From assembly GCA_958295665.1 (NCBI GenBank), contig OY282558.1:29781045-29845044 (forward strand): a stretch of 64,000 nucleotides of DNA, given 5' to 3'. This stretch comes from Tipula vernalis. Taxonomy: Eukaryota > Arthropoda > Insecta > Diptera > Tipulidae. Both the position numbers and the translations under genes were made by a program. Below are positions 36,484 through 46,440 of this stretch, piece by piece; within the stretch, counting starts at the first letter, position 1, and every line of letters begins with the position of its first letter. The notes under the pieces were generated by a model. The model did no database searches and was not told where the DNA came from. It saw only the letters and a list, made by a program, of their open reading frames with translations.

Positions 36484-37538
36484 ATGACGTCGTTCACATC
36501 AGATAATCGACCAAAAGTTTTGGTGACGCATTGGGATGTACCTAAGACAGCAATTGATTTACTTCGAGAAAAGTGAGTACCTGAATAAAACCTAAATGCA
36601 CTATACTTGAAATTGTTGTAACTCAGTTTTAATGTAACAGATGTGATGTGACTTTATGTGAAGGTAAACCGAATCCATCACGAGCCGAAATTCTAGAGAA
36701 ATCAAAAGGGATGGATGGAATTTTCTGGGGCACGTTCGATCCACTAAATAGCGAAGTGCTCGACGCAGCTGGACCTCAATTGAGATCAATCTCAGTAATG
36801 ACGGTAGGATTGGATTATGTCGATGTTGATGAGATAAAGCGGCGTAATATTCCACTTGGGTATACTCCAGCGATACTTAATGATGCAGTGGCTGATTTGA
36901 CCATAGGTCTCATGATTTCTGCAGCACGGCGGTTCCATGAAGGTCGATTAAAAATAGTTGAAGGTGAATGGGAAATCCGACCAAAATTTTTACTTGGTCA
37001 AGATATTCGGGGATCGACTATTGGAATCGTTGGGTTCGGACAAATTGGACAAACAATCGCAAAACGCCTGATCGGTTTCGATGTGAGGAAAATTTTATAT
37101 TCTGGGCATACTGTAAAACCGGAAGCGATAAAATTTGCAGCGGAGTTTGTTACATTTGACAAGTTATTAGAAAAAAGTGATTTTATTATCATGAGCGCTC
37201 CACTTACTAATGAGACAAGAGGTATGTTCAATGAGAAGGCGTTCAATAAAATGAAACCGACTAGTGTGTTTGTCAACATTGCACGGGGAGGGGTCGTAAA
37301 TCAAGATGATTTATACGAGGCGCTGAAGAATAAAAGAATCTTTGCAGCCGCAATAGATGTTATGACACCGGAACCCTTACCGGCTAATGACAAAATATTA
37401 TCTCTGCCGAATTTGATTATAGTTCCACACTTGGGATCCTCAACCGAGCGAACTACAAATGATATGTCGATGTTAGCTGCTCGTAATATATTAAAAGGTC
37501 TAGACGGCGAGCTTATGATCTCTCCAATTCCACAATAA
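36484..37538 (+). CDS. Glyoxylate/hydroxypyruvate reductase paralog D
   Basis: Exons are 36484-36572 and 36641-37538, with a 68-bp phase-2 intron (GTGAGT...TAACAG) at the same position as in paralogs A and C. They join to 987 nt, giving 328 residues. Motifs are [10 protein letters not shown] at the N-terminus, GFGQIG at 161-166, VNIARGGVVN with Arg245, TPEPLP with Glu274 and PHLGSST with His293, so the catalytic triad is complete. There is no signal peptide and no peroxisomal C-terminal tripeptide (it ends SPIPQ). A cytosolic NAD(P)H-dependent reductase of glyoxylate/hydroxypyruvate is expected. It is convergent with the Bin3-type gene, 122 bp between the stops. A relic copy of its promoter and exon 1 lies upstream. 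Confidence 0.93.
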
Positions 37539-37660
37539 AATTCACTTTTATGTTATAAAACTTTTATTCAAATTTATAATTTTACATTCAGGAGTCGTTC
37601 GATGTTGCCTTAAGATAAATCTGTGAAGAAACAAACAATTATAATCTTTACTAACGATAC

Positions 37661-38497
37661 TTATGATTTATAATATTTAATTACAGTAATCGGTCGACGA
37701 AATCCTTTCACCGAATGATTCGAGACACCTAAATGAAGTGCTTTTTTAAATCCAATTTCATTACTTAAAAGGTATTCGGTAAATTTATCAGGTCGCATCT
37801 TAATATTTTCGTAATTCGTGAGTGTTGTACCCGAAATATTTTTTCTTTTTTTATATCCTTTCCATTGCTGTGGTTCGAGAACAAACGCTCCACCAGGACG
37901 TAATTGCTTAAAAACTCGACGAAACATTAATTTGAGGCCCGCGTCACCACTATTCAAATGAATCCATTTCGTAACGCTAAAACAGGTAATCACATCAAAT
38001 TGTTCCTGTTCTAATTCTAACAATACCTCATCCTTAAGTATGTAGTCCCCTTGTTCAAATGTAACTTTACAATTTATTAGTTTTAAATCGTGTTTCAGGT
38101 GATATTTTAAAATTTTTCGAGCATTTCCGATTAGTTTTTTATCAATATCGATACCAACAATTGTATCACAATCGAATTCTTTAGCCAGGCTTATCGTTAG
38201 CAGGCCGTTGTTGCAGCCAATATCTAGAGCTAGTTTTTTCTCAAATAAATCTCGATGAGGTTTTAACACATCCAATCTAACATCCTGAAAATTTTTTAGA
38301 TTACGATACCCATAGTATCGATTGTAATTTCCATGCTCAAATGTTTTAATTTTCTCTAGCTTTGGTTTCTTAGCAGGAGGATTTTCATCATCTTCTTCAT
38401 TTAAAGGTGAATTTCCATGCTCAAATGTTTTAATTTTGTCCAGCTTTGGTTTCTTAGCAGGAGGATTTTCATCGTGTTCTTCATTTAAAGGTACCAT
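37661..38497 (-). CDS. Bin3/MePCE-type RNA methyltransferase
   Basis: This is a single-exon gene of 278 residues counted from ATG 38497; the frame stays open upstream but without another ATG. Bin3-domain proteins (MEPCE, BCDIN3D, fly CG1239) transfer methyl groups from SAM to RNA 5' ends. The SAM motif DIGCNNG is at 92-98, followed by VGIDID. The C-terminal half has ITCFSVTKWIHLNSGD, LRPGGAFVLEPQQW and SVKGFRRPI, which are Bin3-domain signatures. The N-terminal tail holds a 28-residue unit present twice in tandem (2-29 and 30-57); each unit carries the basic PPAKKPKL (likely a nuclear localisation signal) and an acidic EE(D/H)DENPP stretch. It is divergent from mRpS7 with 255 bp between the two start codons, so the two may share a promoter region. 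Confidence 0.9.
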   Translation of the reverse strand: MVPLNEEHDENPPAKKPKLDKIKTFEHGNSPLNEEDDENPPAKKPKLEKIKTFEHGNYNRYYGYRNLKNFQDVRLDVLKPHRDLFEKKLALDIGCNNGLLTISLAKEFDCDTIVGIDIDKKLIGNARKILKYHLKHDLKLINCKVTFEQGDYILKDEVLLELEQEQFDVITCFSVTKWIHLNSGDAGLKLMFRRVFKQLRPGGAFVLEPQQWKGYKKRKNISGTTLTNYENIKMRPDKFTEYLLSNEIGFKKALHLGVSNHSVKGFRRPITVIKYYKS

Positions 38498-38752
38498 TTG
38501 TGACGATGTTGACACAACGTTTGACGTTGAAAGAAACAAATAATATACAATAATAATTGTGAAGTTAGGAACGATCTATTCCGAATTAACATACCCGAAA
38601 TGCCGAATTAGTTTTGGTCGACAGGGTTAAGCTGTCAGTGTCAAAACTATCAAACTGCATGATTTTGTAAGCTATGCTGGTGGTTAATTCATAAGTTAAG
38701 AGAAATGGTTTAAATTAAAACTATAATAACTTTTAGTAAAAATTAAATAAAA
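38498..38752. promoter_or_regulatory. Short divergent promoter region, Bin3-type gene and mRpS7
   Basis: Only 255 bp separate the two start codons on opposite strands, so a bidirectional promoter is likely. I see no TATA box at a convincing distance. This is inference from gene arrangement. Confidence 0.5.
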
Positions 38753-39536
38753 ATGTTGCGCAATATAAATATATTAAGAACACTTAGGTAATTTAAGAGT
38801 ATTTTGTTGTATATGATATAACATAACTTTTCTTCACAGAAACGCACCTTCGAGTTGTCTTATGTCCTCATATGGTCCCCATTTTATAGAACCAGTGTTT
38901 AAGCAGAATGAAATAAACATTATTAAAGAATCAGGAGAAGCTGCTAAAATTGCTCATGTACCAATAAAAGCCGCCAGAAATAATGATACATCGTCTGTGT
39001 TTCATGATCATAGAATAAGGTAATCCTTTTCAATCAAACTGGTTTCTTTTTTACGTTTAAGATAAATATTTTGTTTATTATGTAGCAAATTCACCAATTA
39101 TATAATGATGGGCGGAAAAAAAACTTTAGCGCGAACTTTGGTGGAAAAATCATTCGAAAATATCAAACGAATCCAGCTGGAAAGGTATCATCTTGCCGAT
39201 GAAGAGGAAAAGCCAAGCATTGAATTAAATCCTGTGACAATATTGCATCGCGCTATTGAAAATACACGTCCTCTAATGCAAGTTACTCCAATTAAGCGAG
39301 GTGGTGTAAACTATCAAGTACCAGTGCCAATTACTGAGAAGCGTTCATATTTCATTGCCATGAAATGGCTTCGGGAGGCGGCTCGTGAAAAAGAGAAAGG
39401 TGTTCACTTCCCTGATAAGTTTGCTTGGGAGTTGCTAGACGCTGCTTCCAATACAGGACGAGTCGTTAAACGGAAGCTAGACCTTCATCGACAGTGTGAA
39501 GCAAATCGGGCATATGCCCATTACCGGTGGAGTTAA
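38753..39536 (+). CDS. mRpS7: Mitochondrial ribosomal protein S7 (uS7m), intact copy
   Basis: Exons are 38753-38787, 38840-39019 and 39086-39536, all GT-AG, joining in phase to 666 nt, giving 221 residues. The protein binds the 3' domain of 12S rRNA in the mitochondrial small subunit. The N-terminus (MLRNINILRTLRNA) is basic and hydrophobic, suiting a mitochondrial import signal. The S7 core is visible: KFTNYIMMGGKKTLARTL, then NPVTILHRAIENTRPLMQV, RRGGVNYQVP-like (here KRGGVNYQVPVPI) and the C-terminal RKLDLHRQCEANRAYAHYRW. AATAAA signals lie near 39585. It is convergent with TMEM186 copy 1, 70 bp between the stops. Everything from 38886 on is also present as copy 2, but only this copy keeps exon 1. 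Confidence 0.95.
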
Positions 39537-40362
39537 ACAAAACGCACTTTTAAATAGTACAATCTAAATTTGTATTTTCTCTAGTAATAAATAAAAGCGG
39601 CTCAGCTCAGCCACCAAAAATTTTGTCAAATTTATCAAAATCGTAGATTTCTCCGAACGTATGTAGTAACTTGAAGCTATTTTGGCCGTCATAGAATTGT
39701 AATGGCATATAGATATTGTATTTGGATGCCTCGATTTCTGAAAATGGCTTCACATCTTTCAGGTCGGTTTCAAAATTTTTTCGTCTGCCCCAGAAATCAA
39801 TATACGATATTTTAACACGATCCAATGTTTTATTTGTATACAAAAACCCGACTAGTCCTTATGCCAATTTTGAGAATATAAATAATGTAATTGTACCAGA
39901 TATTCCTAGAAGTTTTAAATAATAAGATTTGATATAAGAATAAAACGAGCTAATTACCGACTGCACTGAACACCGCCGTAGCTCCAGATGGAAGCTGGGC
40001 CATATTCTCCAGAATATAGCAAAGCGGTATACCGAGCGTTGTAACCCCAAATTGTATTAATTTTAAATTGCTAACAGCAGAAGCAATTTTGATAGGCCGG
40101 AAAAAATATATAGGCTCCCATAACAAGGATTTTGAGGCATATTCCGTTGATTTAGAACTATCTCCAACTCCCGTACAACATAACCTCAGACCAAATTTTA
40201 TTACATTATTTTTATACAAATTACTAAATATAATTTGGGAACTAATTAAATATTTCAACATTTTACTTAATTAATTAATGAATTATATTAAGAGCTTCAT
40301 AAATCTCACATTTTGTTTTTGTTTGACCTACCGCCTTCGTATTGTGTGGCCGTCGATAAAAC
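38886..40362 (+). repeat. Tandem segmental duplication, copy 1
   Basis: This 1477-bp segment repeats at 40387-41863 with a constant offset of 1501 bp. By eye I count only about a dozen substitutions and no indel. It starts inside mRpS7 exon 2 and ends beyond the TMEM186 start codon. The spacer 40363-40386 is 24 bp and has no obvious match in the flanks. Confidence 0.95.
39607..40261 (-). pseudogene. TMEM186 copy 1, nonsense-mutated
   Basis: Exons on the minus strand would be 40261-39958 and 39905-39607, as in the intact copy 2. TAA at 39861-39859 replaces a TCA serine codon (codon 117 of 200), removing the second half with the FWGRR block. It also lacks the natural upstream region: the sequence beyond 40362 is the junction with copy 2. 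The remaining differences from copy 2 are few (for example Leu/Val in exon 1 and Asp/Asn in exon 2). It is probably dead, through loss of promoter and the nonsense codon. Confidence 0.88.
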
Positions 40363-40386
40363 GAACGACGAAATTACGGATTATAA

Positions 40387-41037
40387 ATAGAACCAGTTTT
40401 TAAGCAGAATGAAATAAACGTTATTAAAGAATCAGGAGAAGCTGCTAAAATTGCTCATGTACCAATAAAAGCCGCCAGAAATAATGATACATCGTCTGTG
40501 TTTCATGATCATAGAATAAGGTAATCCTTTTCAATCAAACCGGTTTCTTTTTTACGTTTAAGACAAATATTTTGTTTATTATGTAGCAAATTCACCAATT
40601 ATATAATGATGGGCGGAAAAAAAACTTTAGCGCGAACTTTGGTGGAAAAATCATTCGAAAATATCAAACGAATCCAGCTGGAAAGGTACCATCTTGCCGA
40701 TGAAGAGGAAAAGCCAAGCATTGAATTAAATCCTGTGACAATATTGCATCGCGCTATTGAAAATACACGTCCTCTAATGCAAGTTACTCCAATTAAACGA
40801 GGTGGTGTAAACTATCAAGTACCAGTGCCAATTACTGAAAAGCGTTCATATTTCATTGCCATGAAATGGCTTCGGGAGGCGGCTCGTGAAAAAGAGAAAG
40901 GTGTTCACTTCCCTGATAAGTTTGCTTGGGAGTTGCTAGACGCTGCTTCCAATACAGGACGAGTCGTTAAACGGAAGCTAGACCTTCATCGACAGTGTGA
41001 AGCAAATCGGGCATATGCCCATTACCGGTGGAGTTAA
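40387..41037 (+). pseudogene. mRpS7 copy 2, lacking exon 1 and the start of exon 2
   Basis: It retains 40387-40520 (part of exon 2) and 40587-41037 (exon 3) with working splice sites, but the first exon with the start codon and import signal is absent, as is the promoter. The three exon 3 differences from copy 1 that I see are all synonymous, so the encoded 143-residue stretch from MMGGKK on is identical. A protein from that internal Met would lack the mitochondrial signal. It most likely does not function, but it is too young to show decay. Confidence 0.85.
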
Positions 41038-41107
41038 ACAAAACGCACTTTTAAATAGTACAATCTAAATTTGTATTTTCTCTAGTAATAAATAAAAGCG
41101 GCTCAGC

Positions 41108-41762
41108 TCAGCCACCAAAAATTTTGTCAAATTTATCAAAATCGTAGATTTCTCCGAACGTATGTAGTAACTTGAAGCTATTTTGGCCGTCATAGAATTG
41201 TAATGGCATATAGATATTGTATTTGGATGCCTCGATTTCTGAAAATGGCTTCACATCTTTCAGGTCGGTTTCAAAATTTTTTCGTCTGCCCCAGAAATCA
41301 ATATACGATATTTTAACACGATTCAATGTTTTATTTGTATACAAAAACCCGACTAGTCCTGATGCCAATTTTGAGAATATAAATAATGTAATTGTACCAG
41401 ATATTCCTAGAAGTTTTAAATAATAAGATTTGATATAAGAATAAAACGAGCTAATTACCGACTGCACTGAACACCGCCGTAGCTCCAGATGGAACCTGGG
41501 CCATATTCTCCAGAATATAGCAAAGCGGTATACCGAGCGTTGTAACCCCAAATTGTATTAATTTTAAATTGCTAACAGCAGAAGCAATTTTGATAGGCCG
41601 GAAAAAATATATAGGCTCCCATAACAAGGATTTTGAGGCATATTCCGTTGATTTAGAACTATCTCCAACTCCCGTACAACATAACCTCAGACCAAATTTT
41701 ATTACATTATTTTTATACAAATTACTAAATATAATTTGGGAACTAATTAAATATTTCAACAT
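41108..41762 (-). CDS. TMEM186: Transmembrane protein 186 homolog, intact copy
   Basis: Exons on the minus strand are 41762-41459 and 41406-41108, with a 52-bp GT-AG intron, joining to 603 nt, giving 200 residues. In mammals TMEM186 is a mitochondrial inner-membrane protein of the complex I assembly (MCIA) network. Visible features are a basic N-terminus, then WEPIYFFRPIKIASAVSNLK, a hydrophobic segment LIQFGVTTLGIPLCYIL, a second one after the junction (GISGTITLFIFSKLASGLVG), then the family block VKISYIDFWGRRKNF and the C-terminal LLHTFGEIYDFDKFDKIFGG. The length fits the family. It is convergent with mRpS7 copy 2 (70 bp between stops) and divergent from TBL3. It is the only copy with its own upstream region. 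Confidence 0.88.
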
Positions 41763-41863
41763 TTTACTTAATTAATTAATGAATTATATTAAGAGCTTCA
41801 TAAATCTCACATTTTTTTTTTGTTTGACCTACCGCCTTCATATTGTGTGGCCGTCGATAAAAC

Positions 41864-42745
41864 TATAAACTAGTACGAACCCTCCAGACCAGGTGTATCA
41901 TAAACGTACGGTTTACGAAGACTTTGCTATACTAAGGTGTTCGTAAACGTTACACTAAAACAGTACGAATATAGTACGTAATGTGTACTTTTGTCACATG
42001 AGAAGTGAAACAAATTTGCGAAGACTTGTGTATGTATTAGTATGTATAAAAGTATTCATAATGTGTACGCTTAAACGTAATGTTTACGAACTGCTTAAGC
42101 GTAACATTGACGAACGGTTTAGTGCGAATTGCCCCATTTAATTAGAATAAAACAATTTTTTTAAATCAATCTTATCTTTTATTTGTATTTTTCTTCAAAT
42201 AAGCCGCAACACAAGATACAACGTGCCAAATTTGTTAATTAATCTTTTTCTGAAATGAAATAAAATGTTTCAATCATAGATGAAGTACTTCGAGTATTAT
42301 TTAAATACCTTTCAAAATATTCATTATAATGATTTTTATATGATATTATGGATATAGTGGTGCTCTTGAATGCCACAAAAAACTAACAATAATTATCAAA
42401 GTATTTATATTTTCACAATACGACAACTTTAATTTAATTTGTACAAAAAAAAATTGAAACTAAAACAAAGCCGCAAGATATAATTGACAGCACTGTGTAT
42501 AGAAAATGTAAATGTAGCAGTGTATTATAAAAAAAAGCGTTCGTAAACCGTTCGTACGCTGTACATTTTTGCTGTATACATTTTTGCGCCGGGAGGGAAA
42601 TTACGGTTAGTAGCAAAATTTCGGAGTTGTCATTTTGACAACTTAAAGCACGTGCGAACGGAAATTATTTACAGTGTAATTGGAGTAAAGTGTAACATTT
42701 TGTTTATTTAAAGATTTAAATTAAAAGTTAATTAAATTCAATAAA
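41864..42745. promoter_or_regulatory. Divergent upstream region, TMEM186 and TBL3
   Basis: This 880-bp region carries four copies of the 9-mer GTTTACGAA or its complement TTCGTAAAC: 41911-41919, 41940-41948, 42082-42090 and 42540-42548. The first and last sit in larger similar contexts in opposite orientation (CGTACGGTTTACGAA and TTCGTAAACCGTTCGTACG), so the block may be a decayed MITE that now lies between the two promoters. No core promoter motif was recognised. Confidence 0.45.
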
Positions 42746-45206
42746 ATGTCTAGTAAAACGAAATTAAAAGATTTGTAAGTGTAAATGTAAATTATTTATT
42801 CATAATTTATCGGCTAATTTTAATTTAAGGTTTGAAGTAGAAACAAGGTATGGGCCATTCTTCACCACTGGTCGAATTGAATGGATTTCAAATGGCGAAG
42901 AAATAGCGTGCCAAGAATCCAACAAATTAAATATTTTTAATATTGCACTAGGCAAGGTAACACAATCGATATGTGAACCAAATCCTGATGATGAATTAGA
43001 TGCCGAGGATTCGTTATATTGTTTTGCGGTCAGCCATGATAATCTTTCAATTGTGACTGCCCATAAAAGTGGCTTGTTGAAATTATGGAACAAAAATAAC
43101 GGTTCCCTAGTTAAAATGTGGCGTAGTATACATAGCGGTCCTGTACAACGATTGGTTTTTAATGCTAATTCAGCCGTAATTGCATCTGGTGGATCGGATT
43201 CTTTTATCCGTGTCTGGAGTTATGATCATAAAATATGTCTTGCTAGTTTAAAGGGATCCCAGGGAGTAGTAAATGTGATTGAATTTCATCCAGACTTCGA
43301 AAAGAAAATCGTAGTGGCGGTTGGAGATGATAACAAAATTAACGGTTGGAACTACGAAGAGCGGGAATTAATATTCTCATTGAATGGGCATTTTTCCAAA
43401 GTCACGAGCCTATGTATATCAGAAAATCATAAATTCTTACTGTCCACAAGTCGTGATAAAGTTATAATTTTATGGGACTTTGAGAATTACACACAAATCA
43501 AAACGATACCTATATACGAATCGATCGAGAGTGGAATTATTTTGAAATTCGGTACAACTCTTCCAAATGGCTACACCTGTAAACTAGGTAACGTGTATAT
43601 CGCAATCGGAGGTACCAAAGGCATAATCCAGGTTTGGGAAATGATTAAAGGTCGATTGGTTTACATACAAACAGACAGCTTTATTGCACCGCTTGTCGAG
43701 TCCGACGCAGCTGTAATTACTCAACTTTTATATAATGATACAGCTTCACAACTGGCCATTGCCACGACTGATCATAATATCCTCATTCACGACATTTCAA
43801 GTTTCAACTGTACCCAACAAATTGTCGGTCATCATGATGAAATTCTAGATATCATTCTAATTGGTAAAAAGGACAATTACCTAGCTGTTGCCACAAACAG
43901 TAAGGATATAAAACTTTACGATACTAAAACTATGAACTGTAAACTGATGAAAGGGCATACAGATATAGTTCTTGCACTTTCCGCATTCGATAATATGATT
44001 CTTTCGTCGAGTAAGGATAATACGATTCGTCTCTGGAAAGTTAACATTGAAAGTTTTAATGTAATCTGTATTGGAATTGGAGCCAAACACACGGCTTCGG
44101 TTGGTTCAGTAGATTTTGGAAGAGTGTCTCATACATTTTGCGCATCAGTAAGCCAAGATACTTGTCTTAAAACATGGAAGATTCCAAAAAAACTACCGAC
44201 TGACGAAGTCATTGATTTAAATTGTGTAGCCACGCAAATCGCACATGAAAAGGACGTAAATTGTGTTACAATATCTCCAAATGATCGATTAATAGCCACA
44301 GCATCGCAGGATAAAACCGCTAAATTATGGGATGCAGATAATTTATCATTAGTAGGTGTATTCCGCGGCCATAGAAGGGGTGTTTGGTGCGTTCGATTCT
44401 CTCCAATCGACCAAGTTTTGCTTACAACTGCGGCCGATGCAACAATCAAATTATGGTCACTGTCAGATACAACCTGCATAAAAACTTTTGAAGGACACGA
44501 AGGATCTGTACTGCGCGGGGAATTTATTACAAACGGCTTACAAATTTTATCCACATCATCAGACGGTATCCTGAAAGTTTGGAGTATTAAAACGTCGGAC
44601 TGTAGTACATCATTTGAGCATGATTGTAAAATTTGGGCAGTTGCAGTTAATAAACAAGAGGATTATTTGTATAGTGGTGGTTCAGATTCGCAGCTAATCA
44701 AATGGAAGGATGTGTCGGAAGAAAATCGTGTAAAAAAATTCCAAGAACAACAAGATACTATTCTCCAGGAACAAGAACTGAACAATTTAATAAATGATAA
44801 AAAGTTGTTAAAGGCATTAAAATACGCGCTTCAACTGGATCGACCATTACTTACACTCAAAATTGTAACAAATGTTATAAATTCCAAAGAGGAAAAGGGG
44901 CTTGAGGAGACAATAGCGTGTCTAAAGGATTTACATAAAGAGACGTTATTCCAACATGCTTCAACATGGAATACGAACAGTCGCAACTGTCGACCGGCCC
45001 AATTGGTGATAAATATTTTGTTGAAGAATATATTGAGTGGGAAATTCCAGCTAACCGGTCTACAAAAGCATGTCGAACACTTAATACCATACACTGAGCG
45101 GCATTTTAATCGCATGACAGGTTTTGTTAAAGATTTGAAATATTTAGAATTTACTATGAAATGTATGCAACCAACTTTTAATGGACAAATTGATAATAAA
45201 AACTAA
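42746..45206 (+). CDS. Tbl3: TBL3/UTP13 WD-repeat protein of the small-subunit processome
   Basis: Exons are 42746-42774 and 42830-45206, with a 55-bp GT-AG intron, joining to 2406 nt, giving 801 residues, the normal length for TBL3/Utp13. The protein is part of the UTP-B complex bound to U3 snoRNP in the nucleolus and is needed for 18S rRNA processing. The sequence shows two WD propellers: repeated units such as ASGGSDSFIRVWSYD, LSTSRDKVIILWDFE, LSSSKDNTIRLWKV, ATASQDKTAKLWDAD and LTTAADATIKLWSLSD, each closed by a W-D/W-S type end. From about residue 640 to the end is the helical Utp13 C-terminal domain (LLKALKYALQLDRPLLTL; CRPAQLVINILLKNIL; HVEHLIPYTERHFNRM). The first exon has only ten codons. 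AATAAA follows the stop. Confidence 0.95.
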
Positions 45207-45348
45207 ATAATAAATATTTTGTTTTATTCTAATGATCACTGTAGTATGAGACCATTCGTCTTTATAAAATAGAATATAATGATGTAATTTAGTGATGCGC
45301 GTTTCGTAAGTATAGAAATATTTCGCTTTCTTGGTTTCGTTTATACGT

Positions 45349-45965
45349 TTTGTTTGTTTGTTTCTATCCCTGCAATCTGTTCTGGGCCTCGAGGCACTCC
45401 CAACGCTTTCGCATTTCGCTTTTTTACGTCCTTACCTTACGCCTTTAGTAGCCAAATCGAGGACGTACGGCTATTATAGCCGTGCTAAGCAAAAAAGTCA
45501 TATCTGCCTTTCTGAAGTTTTGAGTAATTTCAATTTTTCTGTTTTTGTTTTCCATGTCTTACTATGAAACTTGACAACTAAATAACGTGATTTGATGGCA
45601 TTTAATGAAGGATATTTGTATTTTTAAAACAGCAGAAAAATAGGTATTTGTTTGCAGAATCCAAATATGCCCCTAACACATTTTTTGACTTTTGGCGCTT
45701 GTGACTTTTTTTTTCTTAGCACGGCAGTATAAAACCCGTTTTGGTTTAAACCACCTGCAACATTGCATTGCTTCATGCCAACCCAACCTATCTATAGTGC
45801 TGACATGAAAGGTGGGTCGGCCCATGGATTCCGCACTCTCAACAGGGGGTCAGGTCATAGATGTGTTTATCTTCATCACCGATCGTAATCAGATGATGAA
45901 AAATCCCTCCCGATCCAACTGCCGCAGCTTTAACCACTGCGCCATTTGCTCGGTTCCGTTTTGTT
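45349..45965 (-). mobile_element. tRNA-derived SINE, minus orientation, interrupted by a MITE
   Basis: Read on the minus strand it starts with a head containing GGCGCAGTGGTTAAAGCTGC (A-box region) and continues through the same body as the copy at 46062-46440. It ends near 45349 with a stretch of CAAA repeats. Relative to the other copy it lacks the B-box segment and carries an insertion at 45479-45727. The two copies face each other head to head. Confidence 0.7.
45479..45727. mobile_element. MITE of about 249 bp nested in the SINE
   Basis: GCCGTGCTAAG at the left end is inverted as CTTAGCACGGC at the right, and the repeats continue into A/T runs followed by GTCA/TGAC. TATA flanks both sides, consistent with a short target duplication. 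The uninterrupted SINE copy at 46062-46440 lacks this segment, which confirms the insertion. The superfamily is not determined. Confidence 0.7.
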
Positions 45966-46061
45966 TATGTAGTTTGAAATGTAGTAATATTTCTTGTATC
46001 TTTGGAACGTATGTACTTCAGAAATTACTAATTAAGAGAATGCGATGGACAAAATCTTTAA

Positions 46062-46440
46062 AGTGACCGACCAAACGGCACAGTGGTTAAAGCTGCGGCG
46101 TTGGATCGGGAGGTACCGGGGTTCGAATCCCGATTTAGAGGCGGGGATGCAAAAGCGATTTATCATCTGATTACGATCAGTGTTGACGATGAACGCAACT
46201 ATGACCCCCTGTTGAGAGTGCGCAGAATCCATGAACCGACCCACCTTTCATGTCAGAACTATAGATTGGCATGAAGCAATGCAATGTGCAGATGGATTAT
46301 ACAAAACGGGTCTATAGCCGTACGTCCTCGATTTGGCTACTACTGCGTAAAGTAGGACGGTAAAAGTAAACTGCGAAAGAGTCGGGAGTGCCTTGAGCCC
46401 TAGAACAGATTGCATAGATTAAAACCTAAAAAAAATATCT
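46062..46440 (+). mobile_element. tRNA-derived SINE with A and B boxes
   Basis: The head carries GGCACAGTGG (A-box-like, 46077-46086) and a perfect B box GGTTCGAATCC (46120-46130), spaced as in a tRNA gene. This gives an internal RNA polymerase III promoter. The body includes CCACCTTTCATGTCAG and CGTACGTCCTCGATTTGGCT. It ends in an A-rich tail (AAAACCTAAAAAAAATATCT). The 5' part could be misread as a tRNA, but the flanking stems do not form a cloverleaf that I can see. Confidence 0.75.

Larger units (their letters stand above)
40387..41863 (+). repeat. Tandem segmental duplication, copy 2
   Basis: This is the second copy of the 1477-bp unit. Left of it is a 24-bp spacer; right of it is unique sequence leading to TBL3. 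It carries truncated mRpS7 and intact TMEM186. Confidence 0.95.

Noticed and set aside
38498..38539. Upstream TTG start for the Bin3-type gene
   Set aside because: The first ATG of the frame is at 38497; non-ATG initiation is not supported by anything visible.
44129..44554. Minus-strand open frame of 141 codons inside TBL3
   Set aside because: It is a shadow of the WD-repeat coding frame; the plus strand carries clear domain signatures.
46070..46145. tRNA gene with A and B boxes
   Set aside because: No acceptor stem that I can pair, and the sequence is the head of a longer element found twice locally; a SINE is the better explanation.
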